Positions 50,472-59,530 are shown, counted from the stretch's first letter. The stretch: DNA of 64,000 bases from Crossiella equi (GCF_017876755.1 NZ_JAGIOO010000001.1:7549786-7613785), one strand, 5' to 3'. Numbers and translations: made by a program. The notes: a model not told the origin generated them from the letters alone.

Positions 50472-51609
50472 CCTCACCGCCGAACAGCTCCGGCTGCGCG
50501 ATCGGCTCCGCGAGTACTTCAGCGGCCTGGTCAGCCCGGCCGAGCACGAGACCATGCGCACTGAACGCCACGGCCCCACCTACCGCGCCGTGGTGCGTCG
50601 CCTGGGCGAGGACGGCTGGCTGGGTGTCGGCTGGCCGGTCGAGCACGGCGGCCGGGGCTTCGGCCCGGTGGAGCAGCAGATCTTCGTGAACGAGGCCGCC
50701 CGCGCCGACGTGCCGCTGCCGTCGGTGACCCTGCAGACGGTGGGCCCGACCCTGCAGGAGCACGGCACCCCCGAGCAGAAGGCGTACTTCCTGCCCAGGA
50801 TCCTGGCGGGGGAGGCGCACTTCGCCATCGGGTACACCGAACCCGAGGCGGGCACCGACCTCGCCGCGCTGCGCACCAGCGCCACCCGCGCCGGAGACGG
50901 CTACCTCGTCAACGGGCAGAAGGTCTTCACCACCGGCGCGCACGACGCCGACCACATCTGGCTCGCCTGCCGCACCGACCCGGACGCGCCGCGCCACAAG
51001 GGGATCTCGATCCTCATCGTGGACACGGGCGATCCCGGGTACCGGTGGACACCGATCATCACCTGCGACGGCGCCCACCACGTGAACGCCACCTACTACA
51101 GCGACGTGCGGGTGCCGCTGACCCGGCGCGTGGGCGCGGAGAACGCGGGCTGGCGCCTGATCACCACGCAGCTCAACCACGAGCGCGTGATGCTGGGGCC
51201 AGCGGGCCGTGTGGCCGCGCTGCTGCACCGGTTCGACACCTGGGCCAGCCCCCGAGGTGTCGGCGATGTCGCCGAAGTCGAGCATACGCTCCGGTTCGCG
51301 CGGGCCGCAAGCCGGGTCAACGAGCTGTTGAACTGGCAGGTCGCGGCCGCCGGGGGCGCGGTGGACGTGGCCGACGCCTCGACCACCAAGGTCTTCTCCT
51401 CCGAGCTCGTGCTCCGCGTCGGCCGCGTGGTCACCGACCTGGTCACCCGGTACGGCGACCCGGCCGAGCCGGAGACCGCGGCACTGCTGCGGTGGCTGGA
51501 CCTGCAGGCCAAGCGCAACCTCGTGCTGACCTTCGGTGGCGGGGTCAACGAGATCCAGCGCGAGCTGATCGTGACGGCCGGGCTCGGGCTGCCCCGGGTC
51601 CCCCGGTGA
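50461..51609 (+). CDS. fadE29: Acyl-CoA dehydrogenase FadE29 (ChsE2)
   Basis: ATG 50461 lies inside the end of fadE28 (11-base overlap). The 382-residue protein has the full acyl-CoA dehydrogenase layout: GWLGVGWPVEHGGRGFGPVE, IGYTEPEAGTDLAAL, VNGQKVFTTGAHDADHIWLA and FGGGVNEIQRELI at the FAD end. It forms an alpha2beta2 complex with FadE28 in known systems; FadE29 supplies the catalytic Glu. The complex acts on 3-oxo-23,24-bisnorchol-4-en-22-oyl-CoA. Confidence 0.9.
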   Translation: MRIDLTAEQLRLRDRLREYFSGLVSPAEHETMRTERHGPTYRAVVRRLGEDGWLGVGWPVEHGGRGFGPVEQQIFVNEAARADVPLPSVTLQTVGPTLQEHGTPEQKAYFLPRILAGEAHFAIGYTEPEAGTDLAALRTSATRAGDGYLVNGQKVFTTGAHDADHIWLACRTDPDAPRHKGISILIVDTGDPGYRWTPIITCDGAHHVNATYYSDVRVPLTRRVGAENAGWRLITTQLNHERVMLGPAGRVAALLHRFDTWASPRGVGDVAEVEHTLRFARAASRVNELLNWQVAAAGGAVDVADASTTKVFSSELVLRVGRVVTDLVTRYGDPAEPETAALLRWLDLQAKRNLVLTFGGGVNEIQRELIVTAGLGLPRVPR

Positions 51610-51635
51610 CGGAGTGCCCCGGTGAAGGGAGAACG

Positions 51636-52529
51636 ATGACGTCCACCGTGGACAGCGCGGAGGAGATCAGGGAGGCGGTGGCCCGCATCGCCGCCAGTGC
51701 CGCCACCGGGCTGCGGTTCGCCCGCGACCCGGTGAACGAACCCATGATCCGGAACTGGACCGAGGCGCTCGGTGACACCGACCCCCGTTACCCCGAGCTG
51801 GCCCCGCCCGCGATGGCGCAGGTGTGGACCATGATGGGGCTCAACGGGGAACGCGACGAGGCTGACCCGTTCGGGCAGGTGCTGGAGCTGCTCGACCAGG
51901 CGGGCTATCCCTCGATCGTGGCCACCAACTGCGAGCAGACCTACCACCGCTACCTGCGACCGGGCGAGCTGCTGTCGGTCACGACCAGGCTGGACCAGGT
52001 GACCGGGCCCAAGCGCACGGCGCTGGGCGAGGGCTGGTTTGTCACCGTGCACAACGTCTGGTATTCAGGAACGGAAGCCGTGGCGGAGATGCTGTTCCGG
52101 GTCTACAAGTACCGGCCGCGCCCCGCCCCGGGCGGAGGTGGTGGGATACCTCCGTTGGTCAGCAAGGACACGGAGTTCTTCTGGGCTGGTACGGCCCTGG
52201 GTGAGCTCCGCGTGCAGAGGTGCGGCGCGTGCGGTGCGCTGCGGCACCCACCGGGCCCCATGTGCCCGTTCTGCAACGCCTTGCGGCCCGAACACGTCGT
52301 CGTGAGCGGTCGCGGCAGCGTGTACAGCTACGTGGTGCACCACCACCCGCCAGTGCCCGGACGGTCCGCGCCGTTCGTGATCGCCTTGGTCGAGCTGGCC
52401 GAGGGACCGCGCATGGTCGGCGAGCTGCTCGGGGCCGCGCCCGAGGACGTCCACATAGGACAGCCGGTGGCGGTGGAGTTCCAGCAGCAGGACGGCTTCG
52501 CGGTGCCCGCGTGGCGGGTGACGTCATGA
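51636..52529 (+). CDS. chsH2: Steroid enoyl-CoA hydratase subunit ChsH2 (MaoC-like + DUF35)
   Basis: ATG 51636 follows GGGAGAAC. The 297-residue protein has an N-terminal hot-dog (MaoC-like) domain (about 15-165) and a C-terminal DUF35 OB-fold/zinc ribbon (about 175-297) with CGACG and CPFC. This is the layout of Mtb Rv3542c. ChsH2 pairs with ChsH1 to hydrate the C17(20) double bond, and its DUF35 part binds the Ltp2 aldolase. The stop overlaps chsH1 as ATGA. Confidence 0.92.
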   Translation: MTSTVDSAEEIREAVARIAASAATGLRFARDPVNEPMIRNWTEALGDTDPRYPELAPPAMAQVWTMMGLNGERDEADPFGQVLELLDQAGYPSIVATNCEQTYHRYLRPGELLSVTTRLDQVTGPKRTALGEGWFVTVHNVWYSGTEAVAEMLFRVYKYRPRPAPGGGGGIPPLVSKDTEFFWAGTALGELRVQRCGACGALRHPPGPMCPFCNALRPEHVVVSGRGSVYSYVVHHHPPVPGRSAPFVIALVELAEGPRMVGELLGAAPEDVHIGQPVAVEFQQQDGFAVPAWRVTS

Positions 52530-52921
52530 TCGCCGTCGGCGCGGAGCTGCCCGAGCTGGTGGTCGAGGTGACGCCCACCTTCATCATCAGCACCGCGGTG
52601 GCCACCCGGGACTTCCAGGACGTGCACCACGACCGCGACGCCGCGGTGCGCAGGGGGTCGCCGGACATCTTCCTGAACATCCTGGCCACCACCGGGCTGG
52701 TGCAGCGGTTCGTCACCGACTGGGCCGGGCCGCGGGTGCTCATCCGGGGCATCGCCATCCGCCTCGGGGTGCCCTGCTACGCCTACGACACGCTCACCCT
52801 GCGCGGGCGGGTCGAGGAGCCGTTGGGGGACAACGGGTACGTGGTGTCGGTGGTGGGCGCCAACCGGCTCGGCGACCATGTCACCGGCACGGTCCGCATC
52901 GAGGTCGGAGGCACGCCATGA
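52526..52921 (+). CDS. chsH1: Steroid enoyl-CoA hydratase subunit ChsH1 (MaoC)
   Basis: The 131-residue single hot-dog domain has the hydratase-2 motif in RDFQDVHHDRDAA (Asp and His of the catalytic pair). It corresponds to Mtb Rv3541c (129 aa). With ChsH2 it hydrates 3-oxo-4,17-pregnadiene-20-carboxyl-CoA. It overlaps both neighbours by 4 bases, so subunit amounts are probably matched by coupled translation. Confidence 0.92.
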   Translation: MIAVGAELPELVVEVTPTFIISTAVATRDFQDVHHDRDAAVRRGSPDIFLNILATTGLVQRFVTDWAGPRVLIRGIAIRLGVPCYAYDTLTLRGRVEEPLGDNGYVVSVVGANRLGDHVTGTVRIEVGGTP

Positions 52922-54087
52922 GCAGCTTGTCCGGTGCCGCGGCGATCGCCGGGATCGGGGCCACGGAGTTCTCCAAGAAGTCCGGGCGCAGCGAGCTGCG
53001 GCTGGCGGTCGAGGCGGTGCGCGCCGCGGTCGCCGACGCCGGGCTCAAGCCGTCCGATGTGGACGGTCTGGTCACGTTCACCATGGATGGCAGCTCGGAG
53101 ATCGCGGTCGCCCGCGAGCTGGGGCTGGGCGAGTTGAAGTTCTTCAGCCGGATCAACTACGGCGGCGGGGCGGCCTGCGCCACGGTGCAGCAGGCGGCGA
53201 TGGCGGTGGCCATGGGGGTGGCCGAGGTGGTCGTGGTGTACCGGGCGTTCAACGAGCGGTCCGGCACGCGGTTCGGGCTCGCGCACGCCGCCGCGGCGCA
53301 GCAGCCCAACAGCAACGGCGTGGACAACAGCTGGCACTACCCCATGGGCCTGGCCACACCCGCGGCCATGGTGGCGATGTTCGCGCGCCGGTACCTGCAC
53401 GAGTACGGGGCGAGCACCGAGGACTTCGGGCGGGTCGCGGTGGCCATGCGGCGGCACGCGGCCACCAACCCGGACGCGTGGTTCCACGGCAGGCCGATCA
53501 CGTTGGCGGACCACCAGTCCTCCCGCTGGATCTCCGAACCGCTGCGGCTGCTGGACTGCTGCCAGGAGAGCGACGGTGGGGTCGCGCTGGTGGTGGTCAG
53601 CGCCGAGCGTGCCCGGGACCTGGCGTGGGTTCCGGCGCGGATCACCGCCGCGGCACAGGGCAGCGGGCCGGACCAGTTCGTGATGACCAGCTACTACCGG
53701 GACGGGCTGGCCGGGCTGCCGGAGATGCGGGTGGTCGGCGACCAGCTGTGGCGGCAGGCCGGGATCGGGCCCGGTGACGTGGACGTGGCGGTGCTCTACG
53801 ACCACTTCACGCCGTTCGTCCTGGTGCAGCTGGAGGAGCTCGGCTTCTGCGGGACCGGCGAGGCCCGGCACTTCATCGCCGACGGCGGGATCGAGATCGA
53901 CGGCAGGCTGCCGGTCAACCCGCACGGCGGGCAGCTCGGCGAGGCCTACCTGCACGGGATGAACGGCATCACCGAGGCGGTGCGACAGGTGCGGGGGAGT
54001 GCGGTCAACCAGGTGGGTGGGGCCGAGCACGTGGTCGTCACCGCCGGGACCGGGGTGCCCACCAGTGCGCTGGTGGTGAGCCGTTAG
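52918..54087 (+). CDS. ltp2: Steroid side-chain retro-aldolase Ltp2
   Basis: The 389-residue thiolase-fold protein belongs to the SCP-x/lipid-transfer-protein group. It has AAIAGIGATEFSKKSGRSE at the start, GGAACATVQQAAMAVAMG, YDHFTPFVLVQLEELGF and NPHGGQLGEAYLHGMNG near the end. The Tyr of YDHF and the Tyr of AYLHG fit the catalytic Tyr pair reported for Ltp2. It splits the 17-hydroxy-steroid-CoA into androstenedione and propionyl-CoA. It is the last gene of the KstR-controlled operon. Confidence 0.92.
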   Translation: MSSLSGAAAIAGIGATEFSKKSGRSELRLAVEAVRAAVADAGLKPSDVDGLVTFTMDGSSEIAVARELGLGELKFFSRINYGGGAACATVQQAAMAVAMGVAEVVVVYRAFNERSGTRFGLAHAAAAQQPNSNGVDNSWHYPMGLATPAAMVAMFARRYLHEYGASTEDFGRVAVAMRRHAATNPDAWFHGRPITLADHQSSRWISEPLRLLDCCQESDGGVALVVVSAERARDLAWVPARITAAAQGSGPDQFVMTSYYRDGLAGLPEMRVVGDQLWRQAGIGPGDVDVAVLYDHFTPFVLVQLEELGFCGTGEARHFIADGGIEIDGRLPVNPHGGQLGEAYLHGMNGITEAVRQVRGSAVNQVGGAEHVVVTAGTGVPTSALVVSR

Positions 54088-54089
54088 CC

Positions 54090-54123
54090 GGGTCGGCGCC
54101 GGACCGGGGCCGCACGCCGACCC
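54090..54123 (+). terminator. Terminator after ltp2
   Basis: GGGTCGGCG (54090-54098) and CGCCGACCC (54115-54123) form a perfect 9-bp stem with a 16-base loop, right after the ltp2 stop. Confidence 0.65.
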
Positions 54124-54210
54124 AGCGGTGGCCGGGGGTTGGGTGCCGGGCCGAGGCTTGACGTCGGGCTGTGGCTTGGTGCTGGGCTGGAACTGGCGCC
54201 GGGGCAAGGC

Positions 54211-54540
54211 TCAGCGCCGCCTGAAGGCCTCCGCGTGTGCCGGGGGCCAGGTGGCGAGCAGCTGCTTGCGGTAGGTCTCGCGCGGGACCTCCTCGTACCG
54301 CCACGGCCGACCGAAGGTCTGGCCCAGCACACGCACGCGGTCGGCCTGGGTCAGGGCGACCAGGCCGGTGACGTGGTAGGCGCGGCCGGTGTGGCCCCGG
54401 TCCAGCAGGACCGCGTCGGTGCCCTCGACCGCCTCGTGCAGGGCGGGGCCGGTGGTCAGAGGGCAGTGGCGGACGTCGGCGGACTCGGCGGCCAGCAGGT
54501 CGGTGACCCCGGGATCGGTGCCCAGCAGCAGAACACGCAT
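54211..54540 (-). pseudogene. NmrA-like NAD(P)-binding protein remnant
   Basis: A 109-codon frame starts MRVLLLGTDPGVTDLLA, a shortened Rossmann start. It soon passes into GRAYHVTGLVALTQADRVRV and RPWRYEEVPRETYRKQLL, which in intact NAD(P)H-binding (NmrA/SDR-a) proteins lie near residue 200-240 of about 280. Roughly 150 central residues are missing while the frame is kept. It is read as an internally deleted gene; a shortened but functional protein cannot be excluded. It lies 38 bases after hsd4B. Confidence 0.55.
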
Positions 54541-54578
54541 GGCCGGACCGTAGAAGCTCCAGTGCGCTGGAGGTCAAG

Positions 54579-55424
54579 CTACCGCGCGGTCACCGAGCCG
54601 ACCAGGGCCTGCGCGGAGGCCGTCGAGGCGGTGAAGGTCCAGGTCGGCGGGGTGTGCCAGAGGTGCACGACCAGTTCCTCGCCCGGCAGGACCACGCCGG
54701 TGAAGCGGGCGCCGATTCCGGTCAGCCGACCGGGATCGCCGTCCAGGAGGTGGTCGGTGACGGCCTTGGCCACCATGCCGTACGTGCACAGGCCGTGCAG
54801 GATGGGCATCGGGAAGCCCGCCGCGGCGGCGAAGGCCGGGTCGGCGTGCAGCGGGTTGCGGTCGCCGCACAGCCGGTACAGCAGCGCCTGCTGGGGCAGG
54901 GTCGGCACGGTCAGCACGTGGTCGGCGGCGCGGTCCGGGGCGGCCTGCCGCGTGCTCGGCCCCCGGTCGCCGCCGAAACCGCCCTCGCCCCGGGCGAAAA
55001 CGGTGGAGCGGGCGGTGAACAGCGGGTCGTCGTCGAGGTCGGCGGTGGACTCCTGCACCAGCACGGCGTCCCTGCCCTTGTCGTGCACCGCGACGATGCG
55101 GGTGCTCAGCCGGGCGGTACCGGCCACCGGCAGCGGGCGGCGCAGGGTGATCGACTGCTCGCCGTGCAGGCAGCGACCCAGGTCGATGTCCACGCCCGGG
55201 AACCGCACCTCCGGCGGGGTGGCGCGGTGGAAGCCCGGTGCGACCAGGGCGAAGGTGGGCAGCACGTGCAGCTGGGGCTCGTAGGTGTAGCGCAGTTCGC
55301 GCGGGTCGGTCGGCCGGGCGCCCGCGCCGAGGGACAGGTGGTAGAGCAGCACGTCGGTCGCGGTCCAGGAGAACTCCACCGGGGGCAGCTCGGCGCCCGT
55401 GGCGAGCTCGGGGTTGATGGGCAT
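54579..55424 (-). CDS. hsd4B: Steroid side-chain enoyl-CoA hydratase Hsd4B/ChsH3-like (MaoC double hot-dog)
   Basis: The 281-residue protein has two hot-dog repeats, the second with the hydratase-2 motif YRLCGDRNPLHADPAFA (Asp and His catalytic). It equals Mtb Rv3538 in size and lacks the SDR part of the eukaryotic multifunctional enzyme. In steroid degradation it hydrates the C24 enoyl-CoA made by FadE34-type dehydrogenases. It is the last clear gene of the leftward kstD-kshA-kshB operon, 10 bases after kshB. Confidence 0.85.
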   Translation of the reverse strand: MPINPELATGAELPPVEFSWTATDVLLYHLSLGAGARPTDPRELRYTYEPQLHVLPTFALVAPGFHRATPPEVRFPGVDIDLGRCLHGEQSITLRRPLPVAGTARLSTRIVAVHDKGRDAVLVQESTADLDDDPLFTARSTVFARGEGGFGGDRGPSTRQAAPDRAADHVLTVPTLPQQALLYRLCGDRNPLHADPAFAAAAGFPMPILHGLCTYGMVAKAVTDHLLDGDPGRLTGIGARFTGVVLPGEELVVHLWHTPPTWTFTASTASAQALVGSVTAR

Positions 55425-55434
55425 GGGGCTCCCG

Positions 55435-56412
55435 TCACTCGTAGGTGATGCGGACCGTGTCGGCGGCCGGGAGGGCCTGGCAGGCCAGGATGATGCCGTC
55501 AGTGAGGTCGTCCTCGTCGAGGACCTCGTTGTGGGCCAGGGTCACCTTGCCGTCGACCAGGCGGCACGCGCACGCGCTGCACGCCCCCTCACGGCAGGAG
55601 TACGGGGCGGCCAGGCCGTGGCCGAGCAGCACGTCCAGGAGCTTGCGCCCACGGGGCCAGGGCAGGGTGTGCTGCTCGCCGTCCAGGTCGACCTCGACCA
55701 CCGCGGCGTCCGGGTCGGCGGCCGGTGCCGGGGCGCTGAACGGGTCGTCGGTGAGGGAGCGGAACACCTCGGTGTGCAGCAGGTCCGGTGCCGGGGCGGC
55801 CTCGCGGACCGCGGCCATGAACGGGGCCGGGCCGCACAGGAAGGTCCGCCGCCCGGTCAGGAACGGCCGCAGCGTGGCGGCGCTCGGCAGGCCCTGCACG
55901 GACTCCAGCCAGTGCACGACCCGGAGTCGTCCCGGGTGCGCCGCGACCAGTGCCCGGAGCTCCTCGGCGAAGATGACCGAGCGCTCGTCCCGGTTGGCGT
56001 AGAACAGGAACAGGTCACCGCTGCCCCGGGCCAGCACCGCCTTGACGATCGACAGCACCGGTGTGATCCCGCTGCCCGCCGCGAACAGCGCCAGGTCCTC
56101 GGCCAGCGAGGGCGGGGTGAACGTGCCCGCGGGCGGCAGCACGTCCAGCACCGTGCCCGGGACCACGGTGTCGCACACCCAGATCGACGCCCGGCCCTCC
56201 GGGATCCGTTTCACCGCGACCCGCGGCGGCTCGTCCGGGCCGTTGCACAGCGAGTAGCTACGCGCCCCGCACGGCACCCGGATGGTCAGGAACTGGCCGG
56301 GCTCGTGGGTGAACGTGTCACGGAGCCCGGGCGGTACCTCGAAGACCAGCGACACCGCGTCGGGGGTTTCCCGCACGACCTCGGCCACGCGGAGTGCGTG
56401 GAACTCAGCCAT
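55435..56412 (-). CDS. kshB: 3-ketosteroid 9alpha-hydroxylase reductase KshB
   Basis: The 325-residue protein has the three parts of a class IA reductase. The FAD domain carries RSYSLCN near residue 52, and the NAD domain carries AAGSGITPVLSIVKAVL near 120 and CGP near 195. The C-terminal plant-type [2Fe-2S] domain has CREGACSACACRL plus a later Cys. YANRDERSVIF and HWLESVQGLPSA match mycobacterial KshB. It passes electrons from NADH to KshA. ATG 56412 overlaps the small gene before it by 8 bases. Confidence 0.92.
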   Translation of the reverse strand: MAEFHALRVAEVVRETPDAVSLVFEVPPGLRDTFTHEPGQFLTIRVPCGARSYSLCNGPDEPPRVAVKRIPEGRASIWVCDTVVPGTVLDVLPPAGTFTPPSLAEDLALFAAGSGITPVLSIVKAVLARGSGDLFLFYANRDERSVIFAEELRALVAAHPGRLRVVHWLESVQGLPSAATLRPFLTGRRTFLCGPAPFMAAVREAAPAPDLLHTEVFRSLTDDPFSAPAPAADPDAAVVEVDLDGEQHTLPWPRGRKLLDVLLGHGLAAPYSCREGACSACACRLVDGKVTLAHNEVLDEDDLTDGIILACQALPAADTVRITYE

Positions 56413-56644
56413 CGCCCACCGCCAGCGCACCCCGCCGCACCGCGTCCTGGATGGCCTGGCGCAGCGCGGGGCAGCCGGGGGCACCGGGATCGCCCGCCAG
56501 CGCGGGGCAGGCCGTGGTCGGGGTCGACCACTGGATGCTGGTGTGCGCCTGGCTGTGCTTCTTCACCCGCACCACCGTGGCGCAGGTGGGGCAGGCCAGG
56601 GGTCGCAGGCCGCCGTCCAGGTAGTCCGCGCGGTCAGCCCCCAT
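56405..56644 (-). CDS. 79-residue protein between kshA and kshB
   Basis: ATG 56644 lies inside the end of kshA (11-base overlap) and the stop lies inside kshB (8-base overlap), so the protein is made in step with both. It has a CPTC pair (residues about 18-21), then VRVKKHSQAHTSIQW, and a CPAL-GDPGAPGC-type cysteine pair further on. Together these four cysteines could bind zinc or an iron-sulfur cluster. No family function is known to me. Because it is sandwiched between the two hydroxylase subunits, a helper or electron-transfer role is likely. Confidence 0.6.
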   Translation of the reverse strand: MGADRADYLDGGLRPLACPTCATVVRVKKHSQAHTSIQWSTPTTACPALAGDPGAPGCPALRQAIQDAVRRGALAVGDG

Positions 56645-57770
56645 CGGCGTCCCGCCGGGCCAGGTTGTCCGCGACCTCGCGCTCCCACGCCTGCACGGCC
56701 CGGCTGGTGTCCACCTCGAACTCGAAGCGGCGCACCATGTCCTCGCTGACCTCCTCCACGTCCACGTAGAACTGGTCGTACCACCGGCGCAGCTGGTAGA
56801 CCGGGCCGTCCTCCTCACACAGCAGCGGGTTGTCGATGCGGGCCTTGTTCTTCCAGATCTCCACGTCCTGCAGGAAGCCCACGCCGATGCCCCGGGCGAA
56901 CTTGCCCGCGATCTTGTCCGCGTGCTCGTCGGTCAGACCGGGCAGCTTCTTCACGATCGCGCCCCACTGGAGCACGAAGGAGTTCGCGTTCACCGGGTAG
57001 TGGCAGTTGATCAGGACGGTGTCGATCACCGTGCCGTGGTAGTCGTTGGCCAGGTGGTTGATCATGTAGCTGGGGCCGTAGTAGCTGGCCTCGGACTTCA
57101 CCGTGACGTCGCCGGTGTAGTTGGAGGCCATCGCGACGTCCGGGCGGCCCCGGGTGGTCAGGTACTGGCTGGCGACGTGGCCCTCGAAGACGTTCTTGAA
57201 GTAGGTCGGGAACGCGAAGTGCACGTAGAAGAAGTGCGCCATGTCCACGACGTTGTCCATGATCTCGCGGCAGTTGGACCCGTCGATGCGCACCGAGTCC
57301 CACGTCCAGTTGCTCCACTCGGAGCTGAACGCGCCCTCGACGCGCGGGATCACGACATCACCCGGTGGGGGGTTGCCCTGGGGGTCGTGCCACACGAACA
57401 GCTGCTTGTTCTGCTCCATCGTCAGCCAGGACCGGGTCCGGGCGCGCAAGGGCACCCTTTTGGCGTACGGGATGGCCTGGCAGCGGCCGTTGCCGCCCCA
57501 CCGCCAGTCGTGGAACGGGCAGGCCACCTCATCGCCCTTGACACTGCCCTGGCTGAGGTCCCCGCCCATGTGGCGGCAGTAGGCGTCCAGCACGTGCAGG
57601 GCACCGCCGGAGTCGGCGAACACGACGAGCTTGGTGCCGAAGGCCTCCACCGCGTGCGGGACGCCGTCGCGGTAGCCCTCCGCCAGCCCGAGACAGTGCC
57701 AGCCGCGCGCGAACCGCGCCGGCGGCTGGCCCGACTCGATCAGGCGCACCTCGTCCTGGGCAGCGGTCAT
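56634..57770 (-). CDS. kshA: 3-ketosteroid 9alpha-hydroxylase oxygenase KshA
   Basis: The 378-residue Rieske oxygenase has CRHMGGDLSQGSVKGDEVAC with PFHDW directly after (CxH...CxxH cluster, about residues 66-88). The mononuclear iron site follows in DNVVDMAHFFYVHFAFP (His-x4-His, with a conserved Asp later). YTGDVTVKSEASYYGPSYM and the length match KshA of Mtb and Rhodococcus. With KshB it hydroxylates C9 of androst-1,4-diene-3,17-dione, which opens ring B. The ATG overlaps the kstD stop by 4 bases. Confidence 0.95.
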   Translation of the reverse strand: MTAAQDEVRLIESGQPPARFARGWHCLGLAEGYRDGVPHAVEAFGTKLVVFADSGGALHVLDAYCRHMGGDLSQGSVKGDEVACPFHDWRWGGNGRCQAIPYAKRVPLRARTRSWLTMEQNKQLFVWHDPQGNPPPGDVVIPRVEGAFSSEWSNWTWDSVRIDGSNCREIMDNVVDMAHFFYVHFAFPTYFKNVFEGHVASQYLTTRGRPDVAMASNYTGDVTVKSEASYYGPSYMINHLANDYHGTVIDTVLINCHYPVNANSFVLQWGAIVKKLPGLTDEHADKIAGKFARGIGVGFLQDVEIWKNKARIDNPLLCEEDGPVYQLRRWYDQFYVDVEEVSEDMVRRFEFEVDTSRAVQAWEREVADNLARRDADGG

Positions 57771-59407
57771 GGGTTTCCTCCCGGGGACGCGGCCGCGGCG
57801 CGCGCGGCCAGGTAGCCGAAGGTCATCGCCGGGCCGATCGTGGCACCGGCCCCGGCGTAGGTGCGGCCCATCACGGCCGCACTGGTGTTGCCCGCCGCGT
57901 ACAGCCCGGGCAGCGGGGTGCCGTCCTCGCGCAGCACCCGGGCGTGCTCGTCGGTGCGCAGCCCGCCCTTGGTGCCGAGGTCGCCCGGTACCAGGCGCAC
58001 CGCGGCGAACGGCGGTTTGTCCAGCACGCCCAGGCACGGGTTGGGCCGCTGCCACGGGTCGCCGTAGTACCGGTCGTAGGCCGAGCGGCCGCGGCCGAAG
58101 TCCTCGTCCACCCCGGTGCGGGCGAAGCCGTTGAACCTGTCCACAGTGGACCTCAGTGCCGCCGGGGGCACCTCGATCAGACCGGCCAGCTCCTCGACGC
58201 TCCCGGCCTGCCGCACCACGCCCAGCTCGGCCCAGCGCTTCGGGAACGGCTGGCGCGGCGGCAGTCCGGCGAACAGGTAGCGGTCGCGGTAGCGCTGGTC
58301 GCACACCAGCCACGCGGGCAGGTTGCCCGGCTGGTGCATGGCGTGCACGGCGTCCACGTACGGTGAGGCCTCGTTGGTGAACCGCTGGCCCGCGGCGTTG
58401 ACCACCAGGCAGCCGGGCAGGGTGCGCTCGGCCAGGCAGAAGTAGGGCCCGCCGCCGAGCGGGATGGTCGGCCCCCACCAGGCCTCGTCCATCAGCTCCA
58501 CCGCCGCGCCCAGCCGTTGCGCGGCCAGGATGGCGTCACCGGTGTTCGCGACCGCGCCCACGCTCCACTCGGCGCAGCTGGGGGAGGGGTGGTGGGCGGC
58601 GCGCAGCTCCGCGTTGTGCTCGAACCCGCCGCAGGCCAGCAGCACCCCGCACCGCGCGCCGACCAGCACCTCCTCGCCGTCCTGGCGGACCAGCACGCCG
58701 GTGACGCGGCCGTCCTCGGTGACCAGGTCCAGCAGCGGGGTGTCCAGCCACACCGGTACCCCCGCCCGCACCAGCCCGGCGCGCAGGCAGGCGGCCAGCG
58801 CCTGGCCCATGGACAGCACGGGCTCGCGCCGCAGCAGCACGTCCCGGCCCTTGCGCGCGGCCACCCGCAGCGCCCGCCACAGTCCGCGCGGGTGGCGCAG
58901 CACCAGGTTGAGCCAGCGGTAGTCGGCCGCGGTCACGGTCACGCCGTACTGGGGGGTCAGGTAGGCGGGCTCCAGGTCCTCGATCTCGCCGCCGAAGGCG
59001 GTCGCGCTGACCGGCCGGGGTTCCACCGAGCGGCCCAGCGGGGTGCCACCGGGTGCCTCCGGGTAGTAGTCGGCGTAGCCGGGCACCCACTTCAGCCGCA
59101 ACGGGGTCATGGCCAGCACCAGGTCCAGCATGTCCGGGCCGTGCCGCAGCAGCGCCGCGCGCCGGGCCCGCGCCACCTGGTCGCCGACGAGGTGCTCCAG
59201 GTAGGCCGCGGCCGAGCCCTCCCGCACCCCGGCCTTGCGCAACACCGAGTTGCCGGGCACCCAGAGGGCGCCACCGGATCGGGCGGTGGAACCGCCGTAC
59301 CGGGTGGACTTCTCCAGGACGAGCGCGCTCAGCCCCAGCTGCGCGGCGGTCAGCGCGGCGGTCATCCCGGCGGCGCCGCTGCCCGCCACGACGAGGTCGA
59401 CCTCCAT
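57767..59407 (-). CDS. kstD: 3-ketosteroid delta1-dehydrogenase KstD
   Basis: The 546-residue flavoprotein has a FAD motif GSGAAGMTAA (residues 9-18), STRYGGSTARSGGALWVPGN near 34 and LLACGGFEHN near 285. The C-terminal MGRTYAGAGATIGPAMTFGY contains the catalytic Tyr and Gly of KstD enzymes. It introduces the C1-C2 double bond into ring A of 3-ketosteroids. It is the first gene of the leftward operon, with a KstR box 23 bases before its start. Confidence 0.93.
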   Translation of the reverse strand: MEVDLVVAGSGAAGMTAALTAAQLGLSALVLEKSTRYGGSTARSGGALWVPGNSVLRKAGVREGSAAAYLEHLVGDQVARARRAALLRHGPDMLDLVLAMTPLRLKWVPGYADYYPEAPGGTPLGRSVEPRPVSATAFGGEIEDLEPAYLTPQYGVTVTAADYRWLNLVLRHPRGLWRALRVAARKGRDVLLRREPVLSMGQALAACLRAGLVRAGVPVWLDTPLLDLVTEDGRVTGVLVRQDGEEVLVGARCGVLLACGGFEHNAELRAAHHPSPSCAEWSVGAVANTGDAILAAQRLGAAVELMDEAWWGPTIPLGGGPYFCLAERTLPGCLVVNAAGQRFTNEASPYVDAVHAMHQPGNLPAWLVCDQRYRDRYLFAGLPPRQPFPKRWAELGVVRQAGSVEELAGLIEVPPAALRSTVDRFNGFARTGVDEDFGRGRSAYDRYYGDPWQRPNPCLGVLDKPPFAAVRLVPGDLGTKGGLRTDEHARVLREDGTPLPGLYAAGNTSAAVMGRTYAGAGATIGPAMTFGYLAARAAAASPGGNP

Positions 59408-59429
59408 GCCACCTCCTCGAACATCAGAC

Positions 59430-59443
59430 TGAAACAGGTTATA
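59430..59443. promoter_or_regulatory. KstR operator between the two ring-degradation operons
   Basis: TGAAACAGGTTATA fits every fixed position of TnnAACnnGTTnnA. It lies in the 123-bp gap between kstD (minus) and the flavoprotein-hsaE series (plus), so a single KstR dimer pair could control both directions. Confidence 0.9.
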
Positions 59444-59530
59444 GTTTTTGACGGCGAAGGCGCTATGGTTGGTGTGAATTGCTGCGATCGAGCGAAGAGA
59501 ACGTGTTGCACACGCTTCGGGAGGATCTCG

